From Verrucomicrobiales bacterium (GTDB taxonomy: Bacteria > Verrucomicrobiota > Verrucomicrobiia > Limisphaerales > UBA1100), in the NCBI GenBank assembly GCA_005809105.1, contig SYLI01000062.1, forward strand, positions 1-35,163: a DNA stretch of 35,163 nucleotides, read 5' to 3'. This document shows, piece by piece, positions 15,654-25,041 of the stretch. Made by a program: the position numbers and the translations under genes. Positions within the stretch are counted from its first letter, which is position 1; every line of letters begins with the position of its first letter. Under the pieces are notes generated by a model. The model did not search any database and was not told the origin of the DNA. It saw nothing but the letters and a program-made list of their open reading frames with translations.

Positions 15654-17270
15654 CTACCGCGTCGAAGGCGGAGAGTTTGCGGGTTTGGGCAGCACGCGTG
15701 TGCGCTTTGCCCATGCGGCCCACATCGCTTCCATCTCGCGCGCCTTGTCGGGGCGCTGGTCAATGAGGTTCACCTGTTCCGTCCTGTCGGCCGCCATGTT
15801 GTAGAGCTCCCAAGCGCCCTTGTCGTGGCGGACGTTGGACACGAGCTTCCAGTCGCCCGAGCGCACGCCGCGGTTTCCCACGTGTTCCCAGTAGAGGGCG
15901 TCGCGATCCACGGGATGATCCTCGAAGGCGGGCATCAGGCTCCGGCCCTCCATGGGAATGATGTCCTGACCCTGGAATTTCGCGGGATAGGTGGCGTTGG
16001 CGGCCTCGACCAACGTGGGCATGAGGTCGATGACATGGCCGGGCTGTTCGCGCAGCTGCCCACCCGCCTCGACGCGCGCGGGCCATTGCACGATGAGCGG
16101 CGAGGCGATGCCGCCCTCGTGGTGGTCCTTCTTGAAATAGCGGAAGGGCGTGTTGGAAGCGTTGGCCCAGCACGCGCCATAGCTGGCGAAAGATTCCGCC
16201 GTGCCCAGCCGGGCGCCGGGGTTTCGTTCAAAACCGAAAAGGCCGGTCTCGTCGCACCCGCCGTTGTCGGCGAGGAACACCACGAGGGAGTTGCCCCGCA
16301 GCCCGGTGCGTTCCAGTTCCGCCAGCACGCGGCCAACGGCCTGGTCCATCACGTCCACCATGGCGGCATAGATGGCCATGCGCTCGTCCATCTCCTTGCG
16401 CCGGGCTTCGGGCAGGCTCTCCCACGCGGGCGCAGCCGGATGCCGCGGGCTCAGCGGCCAGCGCGCGTCCACCAGTTTCATGGCAATCTGCCGCTTGTAG
16501 CGCGCCTCGCGCAGCTTGTCCCAGCCCTGCCGGTAACTCCCGCGATACTTGGCCACTTGCACCTCGGGCGCGTGCAGCGGCCAGTGGGGCGCGGTGAAGG
16601 CGAGGTAGAGGAAGAAGGGTGTCTTTGTGCGCGCAGGGTCGTCGTGATGTTCGCGGATGAATCCGGCAGCCTGCTCGCCCAGAGCCGTGGTGTAGTAGTA
16701 GTCCTTGGGCAGACTTGCCGCCGCAACCAAGGCGTTGTCCTTCACGAGGGTGTTGGGGCCAAAGTAATTGCCCCCGCCGGCAATGGTGCCGTAGAAGCGC
16801 TGGAAGCCGCGCTGCATCGGCCACGCGTCCTTCGTGCGATTGCCGTCCATGTCGCCCTCGCGCACCAGATGCCACTTGCCGGCCATGTACGTGGAGTAGC
16901 CCGAGCCACGCAGCACCTCGGCCATGGTCACGCACTGCCGGTGCAGCTGTCCCTGATATCCGGGCTGGGCCGTGCGCTGCGTCATCAGCCCGACGCCCGC
17001 CTGGTGCGGATAGAGGCCCGTCATGAGCGCGGCGCGCGTGGGGCAGCATCGCGCCGTGTTGTAGAACTGGGTGAACCGAAGGCCGTTGGTCGCCATCTGG
17101 TTGAGATGGGGCGTCCGGATTTCGCCTCCGTAGCAGCCGATGTCGGAGAAGCCCAGATCATCGGCCATGATGAGCACGATGTTGGGGCGCGCCACGGGCG
17201 CATCCTCTGCGGGCAATGAGAGCCCCATCCCGCAGAACAAAATCAGGCCGCGCAAAGTCCATCGGTTCAT
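15654..17270 (-). CDS. Exported arylsulfatase-type sulfatase
   Basis: From the ATG at 17270 the product is 538 residues with a signal peptide (LRGLILFCGMGLSLPAEDA). Sulfatase metal ligands lie in IVLIMADDLGFSDIGCYG. The formylglycine site is C75 in ARCCPTRAALMTGLYP, the C-x-P-x-R motif, so this is a type I sulfatase needing FGE-type maturation. Further matches are YMAGKWHL and the C-terminal YWEHVGNRGVRSGDWKLVS, typical of arylsulfatase A-like enzymes that are abundant in this phylum for sulfated polysaccharide use. The substrate is unknown. The gene converges with the rhomboid gene and is divergent from the propeller gene at 17368. Confidence 0.93.
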   Translation of the reverse strand: MNRWTLRGLILFCGMGLSLPAEDAPVARPNIVLIMADDLGFSDIGCYGGEIRTPHLNQMATNGLRFTQFYNTARCCPTRAALMTGLYPHQAGVGLMTQRTAQPGYQGQLHRQCVTMAEVLRGSGYSTYMAGKWHLVREGDMDGNRTKDAWPMQRGFQRFYGTIAGGGNYFGPNTLVKDNALVAAASLPKDYYYTTALGEQAAGFIREHHDDPARTKTPFFLYLAFTAPHWPLHAPEVQVAKYRGSYRQGWDKLREARYKRQIAMKLVDARWPLSPRHPAAPAWESLPEARRKEMDERMAIYAAMVDVMDQAVGRVLAELERTGLRGNSLVVFLADNGGCDETGLFGFERNPGARLGTAESFASYGACWANASNTPFRYFKKDHHEGGIASPLIVQWPARVEAGGQLREQPGHVIDLMPTLVEAANATYPAKFQGQDIIPMEGRSLMPAFEDHPVDRDALYWEHVGNRGVRSGDWKLVSNVRHDKGAWELYNMAADRTEQVNLIDQRPDKAREMEAMWAAWAKRTRVLPKPANSPPSTR

Positions 17271-17367
17271 GGAATGAATTGAACCAGCGCCCGCAGGCCG
17301 GCGCAAACCCGCAGTTGCTTTGGGGTTGACCCCGCCGGGCACCGGCGCAACCTTCGTAGGCATCCAC

Positions 17368-18270
17368 ATGAAAACCATCCCTTCCGTCCTGCTCTTCGTG
17401 CTTCTTGCGTGGCCCGCCGCCGCCGCACCCGTGAAAACCCTCAAGGTGGGCGAGAAGCCCGAGAGTGTCGCCAGAGGGTTTGGCGACAAGCTCTACATCA
17501 CCATGATCAACGCCGATGAACCCGGCGATGGAGCCATCAACGTGCTCGAGGGCGACGAGTCCAAGGTCTTTGCCAAGGGGTTTAATGCGCCCAAAGGCCT
17601 GGCCTTTGTCGGCGGCTTTCTCGTCACGGCCGATGAAAAGACCGTGTGGAAGGTGGATGCCCAAGGCAAGGCCACGGTGCTGGCGGCCGAGAAGGACTTT
17701 CCGCAGCCCATCGAGTTTCTCAATGACGTCGCCGCCAGCCTGGATGGCAAGAGTGTGTACGTCACGGAGATGAGCAGCCCCAAGCCCTGGTTTGATCCCT
17801 CCGGCGAACGCAAGCTGTGGGCGCTGGACAGCGAGCAGGCCAAGGCGCTTGACGCCAAGGGTTGTGTTTACAGGATCACCCTCGAAGGCAAAATCTCGCT
17901 GGCTGTGCCGCCGGGCGACCGGCGCATGCTCGGCCCCAACGGGGTCACCGTCACCCGCGCCAAGGGCAAGGAGATGCTGGTGATGGGCGACTTTTTCACC
18001 GGCAATATTGTGAGCTATCTCGATGGCAAGATGGACGTGCTGGCCACGGGCCTGCGCGGCGCCGACGCCGTCGAGGTGGGAGAGGAAACCCTCTACGTCT
18101 CGAGCTGGCCGCTGGGCAAGGTCTGGGCGGTGGATCGCAAGACCAAGAAAGCCACCGTGCTGCGCGAAGGCATGACCACGGCGGCCGACTTTTACTTCGA
18201 CCGCAAGGCGCGCCAACTCATCATCCCCGACATGCTCGAAGGCACGCTTACGTTTCTACCTCTCAAATAG
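17368..18270 (+). CDS. Exported SMP-30/gluconolactonase-like beta-propeller protein
   Basis: The ATG at 17368 gives a 300-residue protein with a clear signal peptide (MKTIPSVLLFVLLAWPAAAA). The remainder is built of propeller-blade repeats (KLYITMINADEPG, GLAFVGGFLVTADEKTVWKVD, PNGVTVTRAKGKEMLVMGD, LYVSSWPLGKVWAVD). This resembles the SMP-30/gluconolactonase/LRE group. An enzymatic lactonase role is possible but metal ligands cannot be assigned by eye. It lies 18 bases upstream of the sialidase-like gene, so the two likely form an operon. Confidence 0.75.
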   Translation: MKTIPSVLLFVLLAWPAAAAPVKTLKVGEKPESVARGFGDKLYITMINADEPGDGAINVLEGDESKVFAKGFNAPKGLAFVGGFLVTADEKTVWKVDAQGKATVLAAEKDFPQPIEFLNDVAASLDGKSVYVTEMSSPKPWFDPSGERKLWALDSEQAKALDAKGCVYRITLEGKISLAVPPGDRRMLGPNGVTVTRAKGKEMLVMGDFFTGNIVSYLDGKMDVLATGLRGADAVEVGEETLYVSSWPLGKVWAVDRKTKKATVLREGMTTAADFYFDRKARQLIIPDMLEGTLTFLPLK

Positions 18271-18288
18271 CCCCACGCTGCTGCGCCC

Positions 18289-19461
18289 ATGAAATCCAAT
18301 CACCTTGCCAGACTGGCCGCCCTGTGGCTGGTGGCCACAATGGGCGCATCGGCTGCAACCGCCATCAAGGCCGCCCCGCCCACCGTCACACTCACCCGCG
18401 TACCCCAGAATGGAGTCCAGCCGCAGACGGCGGTGGACACCAATGGCACCGTGCACCTGGTCTTTCTGGCGGGCAAGGAACGCGCAAGTGACGTGTACTA
18501 CGCCACGCGCCGCACGGCCGATCGGGAGTTCTCAAAGCCTGTACGCGTGAACCATCAGGCGGGCGGTGCCGTGGCGGCTGGCACCATTCGCGGCGCTCAA
18601 CTGGCGCTGGGTGGAGATGGCGGCGTGCATGTTTTGTGGAACGGGTCGCGATCGCCCGACGGCGGACACGAACATACGCCCCTGTGGTACTCGCGTCGTG
18701 AACCCGGCGGGCGGTTCGAGCCGGAACGAAATCTCATGACCCGCACCCGCATGCTCGACGGCGGCGGATCCATCGCCGCCGATGCCCGGGGCAATGTGTA
18801 CGCCGTGTGGCACGCGGCACCGGCCGCCGAACCCCCCGGCAAGGGGGGAGGCGAATCGGCGCGCGGCGTGTACGTCGCCGCCTCGGGCGATGGGGGCAGG
18901 ACGTTCGCGCGCGAGGAGCGCATCAGCTCGCTTCCCGGCACCTGCGGGTGCTGCGGGCTCAAGTCGTTTACGGACACGGACGGGCGCCTGCATACGCTCT
19001 ACCGCGGCGCCAGCACGCTGACTCAGCGCGACATGCTTCATCTGATTGGCACGCGCCCGGGCGAATCGGCCACGGCCAATGTCAGCGCGTGGCGCATCGG
19101 CACCTGTCCCATGAGCAGCGCGGCTTTTGTGCAGACGCCCTCGGGCGTCGTGGGCGCATGGGAGACGGAGAACCGCGTCAGCTTTGCCCGGCTGGGCACC
19201 GGCGGCAAGGCAGCGCCCAAACCCGTGTCGATGCCCGGCGCGGCGCGTCAACGGCATCCGGCATTGGCGACGAACGCCGGCGGCTGGGTGCTGGTGGTCT
19301 GGAGCGAGAACACGGGCTGGCAGCGCGGAGGCGAAGTCGCCTGGCAGGTGTTTGACAAGGACGGCGCGGCGGGCCCGTCGGGGCGCAAGCCCGGAGTGCC
19401 TGTGTGGGGATTTGCCGCGGCGCATGCGCTGCCGCAGGGCGGATTTGAAATCCTCTACTGA
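18289..19461 (+). CDS. Exported sialidase-like (BNR/Asp-box) propeller protein with CGCC motif
   Basis: This is a 390-residue protein with signal peptide (LARLAALWLVATMGASAATA) and repeated beta-propeller blades. An Asp-box-like motif, ASGDGGRTF, places it near the sialidase/neuraminidase superfamily fold. The classical arginine triad of true sialidases is not identifiable, so exo-sialidase activity should not be assumed. PGTCGCCGLKSFTDTDG contains a CGCC cluster that could bind metal or form disulfides. It is likely cotranscribed with the propeller gene 18 bases upstream. Its 3' end overlaps the convergent Tat-propeller gene by 7 bases. Confidence 0.72.
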   Translation: MKSNHLARLAALWLVATMGASAATAIKAAPPTVTLTRVPQNGVQPQTAVDTNGTVHLVFLAGKERASDVYYATRRTADREFSKPVRVNHQAGGAVAAGTIRGAQLALGGDGGVHVLWNGSRSPDGGHEHTPLWYSRREPGGRFEPERNLMTRTRMLDGGGSIAADARGNVYAVWHAAPAAEPPGKGGGESARGVYVAASGDGGRTFAREERISSLPGTCGCCGLKSFTDTDGRLHTLYRGASTLTQRDMLHLIGTRPGESATANVSAWRIGTCPMSSAAFVQTPSGVVGAWETENRVSFARLGTGGKAAPKPVSMPGAARQRHPALATNAGGWVLVVWSENTGWQRGGEVAWQVFDKDGAAGPSGRKPGVPVWGFAAAHALPQGGFEILY

Positions 19462-20426
19462 GGAAGCACGGGCGCATCCACCACCCGCGAGTTGGAGAGG
19501 GCGTTGCCGAAGCGCTCGAAGTCCTTAAAAGTCCAGACCACCTTCTTGGCGCGGGTGACCTCGATCATCTGCGGATGATCCGGCCCGGCGTGGCAGTTGC
19601 CCAACACCAGATTGCCCCCGGGCAGTTCCTGCAGGGTCGTGACCCACGCCAGAGTAATGCCGGGAAGATCACGCTGGCCCAGCTTCCAGACGATTTCCTT
19701 GGCCGGCGTGACTTCCAGCACGCTGTGCCCGTTGCCCGTGGCGATGAGCGTGTTGCCATTGGAACGGCGCAGCGCGCAGAAGGCCTGATTGCCAAACGCC
19801 TCGGGTCCGTGGCCGCCCTTGCGCGCCTGGCCAAAGAGCGGCACGTCGTACTCCCACACCACCTTGCCATCGGGGTCGTACTCGCGGATGGCGCCGTCGG
19901 CCTCGTGACTCACCAGATAGTGGCCGTTGTCCAGCTTGCGCGCCAGCCGCGTGTCACTGTGGGCATTGGGATGGTTGACCTTCAAGGCCACCTTCTTGAG
20001 CACGCGCCCCTCCCGGTCCACTTCCAGAATCCGCGCCGGCCCGCTCTCGACAATCATCGTCACCCCATCGGCCAGCCGCTGGAACGCGTGGACCTCGACG
20101 CGGCGGCCTGCGTTGCCATTGGCCTGCGCGGCATCGTAGCTCCAAACCACGGGCTTGTCGCCCGCGCGGGGATCCACCTCAACCAGCCGCGTCCACGAGG
20201 TCTGGAACAGGACATGGCCGTTGGGGAGCAGATGCAGATCGTGCAGATTGCCGATGGGATGCTCCCACTGCGTCCTGCCGTCCTCACCAATGAGGGCGAT
20301 GCGCCGCTTGGAGGCGTCTGCGGCGAGGATGCGATGGCGGATGGGCTCCGCCGCGGCGGCAGCAAGCATGGCCGCGCCCTGCCCCATCAGCGCGACGCCA
20401 GCTTTAAGAAAACGCCGCCGCGTCAT
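19455..20426 (-). CDS. Tat-exported PQQ-like beta-propeller protein
   Basis: The ATG at 20426 gives a 323-residue protein with a strong Tat signal (TRRRFLKAGVALMGQGAAM). The remainder is repeats of the type NLHDLHLLPNGHVLFQT, NGHYLVSHEADGAIREYD and GNTLIATGNGHSVLEV, with WxY/F strands as in PQQ-like or arylsulfotransferase-like propellers. A catalytic role is not evident. The start codon overlaps the stop of the DUF1501 gene (ATGA), so it is translationally coupled to DUF1501 and, through it, to the cytochrome/DUF1553 gene. The three probably act together in the periplasm. Confidence 0.78.
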   Translation of the reverse strand: MTRRRFLKAGVALMGQGAAMLAAAAAEPIRHRILAADASKRRIALIGEDGRTQWEHPIGNLHDLHLLPNGHVLFQTSWTRLVEVDPRAGDKPVVWSYDAAQANGNAGRRVEVHAFQRLADGVTMIVESGPARILEVDREGRVLKKVALKVNHPNAHSDTRLARKLDNGHYLVSHEADGAIREYDPDGKVVWEYDVPLFGQARKGGHGPEAFGNQAFCALRRSNGNTLIATGNGHSVLEVTPAKEIVWKLGQRDLPGITLAWVTTLQELPGGNLVLGNCHAGPDHPQMIEVTRAKKVVWTFKDFERFGNALSNSRVVDAPVLPQ

Positions 20427-21889
20427 GCAATGAGTTGGTCGATGGGTTCGGCGCCCTCCACTCCCACGAGGCGCTGGTCGAGGCCACCGTGGAAGAACGA
20501 GAGCTTGTTGGGATCCAGCCCCAGTTGGTGCAGCACCGTGGCGTGGATGCGTCGCACGTGCAGCCGGTCTTCCACCGCAAAGTTTCCCATCTCGTCGGTC
20601 TGGCCCAAGCTGACGCCTCCCGGAATGCCTCCACCGGCCAGCCACATGGTGAATCCGTAGGCGTTGTGGTCGCGCCCGGTGCCCTGCGCATATTCCGCCG
20701 TGGGCTGCCGACCAAACTCGCCGCCCCAGATGATGAGCGTGCTGTCCAAAAGTCCGCGCTGCTTGAGGTCGCGGATGAGCCCGGCAATGGGCTTGTCGGT
20801 GTTGCCGGCGTGCTTGGTGTGGTTCTTGACGATGTCGCTGTGGGCGTCCCAGTTGTCGTCGTTATGCGCGCCCCCGGAATAGATCTGAATGCAACGCACA
20901 CCCCGCTCTACCAGCCGCCGGGCAAGCAGGCACTTGCGGCCAAAGTCGGCCGTTTGCGGCTGGTCCAGCCCGTAGAGATCGCGGGTGGTGGGGCTCTCCT
21001 TGGACAGATCGACGGCCTCGGGCGCGTGCTGCTGCATGCGGTAGGCCAGTTCGTAGCTGGCGATGCGCGCCGCCAGCTCGGAGTTGTCCGAATGGCCCGC
21101 CATGTGCGCTTCATTCTTTTCGCGCAGCCTGTCCAGCAGCCCGCGCTGCGCCTCCCGTGACATTCCCGGCGGCAGATCCAGATCGTGAATCGGCGTGCCA
21201 TCCGCGCGGATCACCACGCCCTGATAGGCCGCAGGCATATAGCCGCACGACCAGTTCTTGGGGCCGTTGATGGGGCCGCCGGTCTTGTCCAGCATCACGA
21301 CGAAGCCGGGGAAATTCTCGTTCTCGCTGCCCAACCCGTAGGAAACCCACGAACCCAGACACGGGCTGCCGCTCAGCAGCCGGCCGCTGTTCATCATCAG
21401 CAGACCCGAGCCGTGGATGGGCGACTCGGCGTACATCGAATGGACAAAGGCGATGTCGTCGGCACAGCGGCCCAGATGCGGGAAGAGGTCGCTCACCATC
21501 TTGCCGCTCTGTCCATAGGGCTTGAACTGCCACTTGGGGCCCACCACACGCCCGACATTCTTATGGCCGCCGCGGCCAAAGGTTTTTACGGCGATGGTTT
21601 TGCCATCGAGCGGGTAGAGCTTGGGCTTGTGATCGAAGGTGTCCACCTGACTGGGGCCACCGTACATGAAGAGGTAAATGACGCTCCGGGCCTTGGGCAG
21701 GGTGTGAGGCTTGCGCGGGGTCATCGGATTGGCGTAGGCCGATTTCCCATCCGCCGCCACAGCCTGCCGCGCGAAAAACGCGTCGCCCAACAAAGCCGAC
21801 AGCCCCACGGCACCAAAGCCGCCGCCGGCTTCCCACAGAAATTCGCGGCGGGTGCGTCCGCAGAATGAGCCTGAGCCGTGGTGTTTCAT
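20423..21889 (-). CDS. DUF1501 family Tat-exported protein
   Basis: From the ATG at 21889 the product is 488 residues with a Tat signal (TRREFLWEAGGGFGAVGLSALLG). The DUF1501 pattern, distantly related to alkaline phosphatase/sulfatase folds, is plain: SVIYLFMYGGPSQVDTFDHKP, ESPIHGSGLLMMNSGRLLSG, GVRCIQIYSGGAHNDDNWD, WGGEFGRQPT and DHNAYGFTMWLAGGG. In Planctomycetota and Verrucomicrobiota it is almost always encoded next to a PSCyt1-DUF1549-DUF1553 protein, as here, 14 bases downstream of it. Biochemical function is not established; roles in polysaccharide use have been suggested. Confidence 0.95.
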   Translation of the reverse strand: MKHHGSGSFCGRTRREFLWEAGGGFGAVGLSALLGDAFFARQAVAADGKSAYANPMTPRKPHTLPKARSVIYLFMYGGPSQVDTFDHKPKLYPLDGKTIAVKTFGRGGHKNVGRVVGPKWQFKPYGQSGKMVSDLFPHLGRCADDIAFVHSMYAESPIHGSGLLMMNSGRLLSGSPCLGSWVSYGLGSENENFPGFVVMLDKTGGPINGPKNWSCGYMPAAYQGVVIRADGTPIHDLDLPPGMSREAQRGLLDRLREKNEAHMAGHSDNSELAARIASYELAYRMQQHAPEAVDLSKESPTTRDLYGLDQPQTADFGRKCLLARRLVERGVRCIQIYSGGAHNDDNWDAHSDIVKNHTKHAGNTDKPIAGLIRDLKQRGLLDSTLIIWGGEFGRQPTAEYAQGTGRDHNAYGFTMWLAGGGIPGGVSLGQTDEMGNFAVEDRLHVRRIHATVLHQLGLDPNKLSFFHGGLDQRLVGVEGAEPIDQLIA

Positions 21890-21903
21890 GAGTCCAAGCC
21901 GTC

Positions 21904-24459
21904 CTATTCGAGGTACACGAATTCGTTGGTGTTGAGTGTCAAGAGACAATACTGGCGCAGAGCTTCCAACGCCGAGGCCCCCGGCCGCCCCGTGGCCATT
22001 TCCAGAAAGGCCAAATCCTTTGACACCTCGCCGGGCGTTGGATCACGCCCCGTGGTGAGCCGGATGGCGCGCCGCACCTGACGGGCGATCTCGCCGGGAT
22101 GCTCGCGCTGCAACCGCTCGGCCATGGCGCGCGCCATCTCGTTGGCGAAGGTGCCATTGAGCATGCCCAGCGACTGCGTGGGCACCACCGTCGTGTAGCG
22201 CACCGCGCAGCTCGAATCAGTGTCGGCCATGTCGTGCTGGCTTAAAATCGGCACGAGCAAAGACCGCTTCACGTGCACGTACACACTGCGGCGGTCGGCT
22301 TCCGTGCCCGTCGTGGTGGGCCATCCCTGGCCGGGCACCGACTGCCCTGCCAGCACCTCCCTGGGAATCGGAGGATGAATGCTCGGCCCTCCAGCCTTGA
22401 GATTGAGCCTGCCCGACACCATCAGCAGCGAGTCGCGCAATTCCTCGGCCGTGAGCCGGCGCATCGGGAACCGGCTGAGCCATTGGTTGGAGGCATCCCG
22501 CGCAAGCGCGGCCGCATCGGCCTGCGCGGACATCCGGTAGACGCTGGAGAGCAGCAGCAGCCGGTGCATGCGCTTGGCGCGCCACGCTGCCGCATCGCGA
22601 TCCTGCGGGCCCACCCGCCATGTAGGTTGCACCAGCTCCGACGCCAGCCAGTCGAGCAACTCTGGATGCGTCGGCAGCGTGCCGAATTTTCCAAAGTCGT
22701 TCGCGCTGGCCACGATGCCGCGCCCAAAATGAAACTGCCAGAGCCGGTTGGCCCACACGCGGGGGGTGAGCGAGTGGGCCGGCGAACTCATCCAGTCGGC
22801 CAGCACCGTGCGACGGCCGCTGCTTTGCGCGCCGGGCCCTGCGGGCGTCAACACGGGCGCGGGCACGCCCAACACCTCCGGGTAGCCCGGCTGCACCGGC
22901 GCGCCCGGCGCATGCGCGTTGCCGCGAATGAGCACGTGCTGCTGTGGCGGATTCACCTCGCAACGGTTGACCGAGAGTGCGAGCTCGCGTTGGGGCGGGG
23001 CGGGCACCTTCCCCAAGGCTTCGCGCTCGGCCTTCAGCTTGGCGTAGGCGGCCGACTGCTCGGGTGTAAAAAACTTCCCCAGCTTGGCCACGACCTGCGG
23101 CCGGTCGATGCCCTCGGCGGCGCGCTGGTCCTCGGCGGGCATTTTTTTGATGGCAGCATCCTCTATCCTCTCCATCTCCCGTGCGACTTCCGCGGTGCGG
23201 CGTTCGCGCGCCTTGAGGGCGGCCTCGTACTGGGCGCGCAACGCGCGCGGCGAGATGTCGGTGAGGTTGCTGCCCGAGGAAACGTTGCGCGAATTGCTGT
23301 AGCGGGGCACGTCGCGAAAGAAGGCGACCAGCTTGTAGTAGTCGGCCTGGGTGATGGGGTCAATCTTGTGGTCGTGGCAGCGGGCGCAGTTCACCGTCAT
23401 GGCCAGGAACACCTGCGCGGTGGTGGCGACGATGTCATCATACTCTTCGTAGCGCGCCTGCAGGGGATCGGCGGGCTCGTCGTCCCACACACCCAGCCGC
23501 AGATAGCCCGTGGCGATGACGGCGTCGGCGAGTTCCGCGTCAGTCCGTTCACTGGAGGGCTCCCACTGGCGCGCCAGCTCGTCTCCGGCAAGCTGCTCGC
23601 GCAGGAAGCGGTCGAAGGGCTTGTCGGTGTTAAAGCTCTTGATGACGTAGTCGCGGTAGCGCCACGCAAAGGGCTTGGGCCCGTCCCGCTCGTAGCCGTT
23701 GGTTTCGGCATAGCGCACCAGATCCAGCCAGTGCCTGCCCCACTTCTCGCCGTAGTGGGGCGACAGGAGCAGGCGGTCCACCACCTTTTCGTAGGCGGCT
23801 GGATTCGCGTCGTTCACAAAGGCATCCACTTCCTCCGGCGAAGGCGGCAGCCCGGTGAGGTCGTAGGTGACACGGCGGATGAGCGCGAGTTTTGCGGCCG
23901 CCGGTGCAGGCGCCAACCCGGCGGCTTCGAGCTTGGAAAGGATGAACGCATCCACCGGCGTGCGAACCCATGCGGAGTTCCTTACCGGAGGAATCGGCGG
24001 CCGGCGCAGGGGCTGGTAGGCCCAGTACTGGCGCGACTCGGCCGTGACCTTGCCGCCCGTGGTGCGCGTGGTGGGGGCAGGCGCGGGCGGTTGGTCGCCC
24101 TCCGGCCACGGCGCCCCGGCCATGACCCACCGGGTGAGAATCTCGATCTGGCCTTGAGGCAGCTTGCCCGAGGGTGGCATCTGATGCCGGTCATCCCGGT
24201 ACGAAATCATGGCCAGAAGCTGGCTCTTTGCCGGCTCGGCGAGGTTCACGGCCGGCCCAGAGTCGCCGCCCTTAAGCAGCGCAGCACGGCTGGTAAGACG
24301 CAAACCTGCCTTGAGTTTTTCCCCTTCGCCGTGGCACTTGAAGCAGTGCTGCCGAAGCAGCGGTTGCACTTGCCCGATAAGCGCGTCCGGCGCCTCGGCC
24401 GCTGTCAGGCTCAAGGCGTTTCCCAGCGCAAGCGCAAGCGTTGTGGCGCGTAACCCCAT
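21904..24459 (-). CDS. PSCyt1-DUF1549-DUF1553 protein (c-type cytochrome domain)
   Basis: From the ATG at 24459 the product is 851 residues with a signal peptide (LRATTLALALGNALSLTAAEA). A single c-type heme site, CFKCH (C39, C42, H43), starts the planctomycete-type cytochrome domain, which ends with DRHQMPPSGKLPQGQIEIL. DUF1549 follows (DAFILSKLEAAGL, RVTYDLTGLPPSPEEVD), then DUF1553 (RTVLADWMSSPAHSLTPRVWANRLW, terminal LLTLNTNEFVYLE). All three domains are in the usual order and length. It is predicted to be periplasmic and to work with the DUF1501 partner; the reaction is unknown. ATGs at 24486 and 24522 are possible alternative starts; 24459 is chosen for its signal peptide. Confidence 0.94.
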   Translation of the reverse strand: MGLRATTLALALGNALSLTAAEAPDALIGQVQPLLRQHCFKCHGEGEKLKAGLRLTSRAALLKGGDSGPAVNLAEPAKSQLLAMISYRDDRHQMPPSGKLPQGQIEILTRWVMAGAPWPEGDQPPAPAPTTRTTGGKVTAESRQYWAYQPLRRPPIPPVRNSAWVRTPVDAFILSKLEAAGLAPAPAAAKLALIRRVTYDLTGLPPSPEEVDAFVNDANPAAYEKVVDRLLLSPHYGEKWGRHWLDLVRYAETNGYERDGPKPFAWRYRDYVIKSFNTDKPFDRFLREQLAGDELARQWEPSSERTDAELADAVIATGYLRLGVWDDEPADPLQARYEEYDDIVATTAQVFLAMTVNCARCHDHKIDPITQADYYKLVAFFRDVPRYSNSRNVSSGSNLTDISPRALRAQYEAALKARERRTAEVAREMERIEDAAIKKMPAEDQRAAEGIDRPQVVAKLGKFFTPEQSAAYAKLKAEREALGKVPAPPQRELALSVNRCEVNPPQQHVLIRGNAHAPGAPVQPGYPEVLGVPAPVLTPAGPGAQSSGRRTVLADWMSSPAHSLTPRVWANRLWQFHFGRGIVASANDFGKFGTLPTHPELLDWLASELVQPTWRVGPQDRDAAAWRAKRMHRLLLLSSVYRMSAQADAAALARDASNQWLSRFPMRRLTAEELRDSLLMVSGRLNLKAGGPSIHPPIPREVLAGQSVPGQGWPTTTGTEADRRSVYVHVKRSLLVPILSQHDMADTDSSCAVRYTTVVPTQSLGMLNGTFANEMARAMAERLQREHPGEIARQVRRAIRLTTGRDPTPGEVSKDLAFLEMATGRPGASALEALRQYCLLTLNTNEFVYLE

Positions 24460-24556
24460 GACTGGGGGCCAGTCTATCGCGTGCATGCCGCCGCTGCCAG
24501 CAAAAACACCGGCCGCTGGCATCGCGGCGCGGTGTCGGGTAGGCTCTCCCGCGCCA

Positions 24557-25033
24557 ATGAACGAACCCGGACTGGATTTGGTGAAGCTGCTCGCGCCCGA
24601 ATGCATCCATCTGAATCTCGAAGGCGCAGGGGCCGACGCGGTGTTGGAGGAACTGGTGGCGCGGGTGCCCGGTCTGGGCGCCCCGGAGCGCAGCCAACTG
24701 GTGGCGGCACTGCGGGCACGCGAGGCCATGCACAGCACGGGAGTGGGCGATGGCGTGGCCTTGCCGCACACACGAGACGCACTGAGTGATGCGTCCAGAG
24801 CGCTGATGGTGGTGATGGGGCGGCATCTGGCGGGGGTGGACTTCCGTGCCGTCGACTCAAGGCCGGTGCACCTTTTTTTCCTCATCCTTGCAACCAACCT
24901 CAAGGAGCACCTGGCGCTCTTGGCGCGACTAAGCCGGATGCTCCGCCGCCCGGCGGTGCGCAAGGCGCTGATGGCAGCGGCCGATCCTGCGGCGGTGGTC
25001 GAGGTGATCGCGCGCGCGCAGGCCCAGCGCTAG
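24557..25033 (+). CDS. PTS EIIA (fructose/Ntr-type) domain protein
   Basis: This 158-residue protein corresponds to a single EIIA domain of the fructose/mannitol/Ntr class. The phosphorylatable histidine is His71 in GVGDGVALPHTR. VHLFFLILATNLKEHLALLARLSRML matches the family C-terminal helices. No EIIB, EIIC, HPr or EI gene is nearby, so a regulatory role such as EIIA-Ntr or control of a neighbouring transporter is more likely than sugar transport. The ATG at 24557 is chosen because it matches the domain start. The gene is convergent with the permease gene 8 bases downstream. It is divergent from the cytochrome/DUF1553 gene. Confidence 0.88.
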   Translation: MNEPGLDLVKLLAPECIHLNLEGAGADAVLEELVARVPGLGAPERSQLVAALRAREAMHSTGVGDGVALPHTRDALSDASRALMVVMGRHLAGVDFRAVDSRPVHLFFLILATNLKEHLALLARLSRMLRRPAVRKALMAAADPAAVVEVIARAQAQR

Positions 25034-25041
25034 GCGGGCCC

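Noticed and set aside
22273-24453. 726-codon plus-strand open frame opposite the cytochrome/DUF1553 gene
   Set aside because: Arg/His/Gly-rich antisense shadow; the minus strand has CxxCH and DUF1549/DUF1553 motifs.
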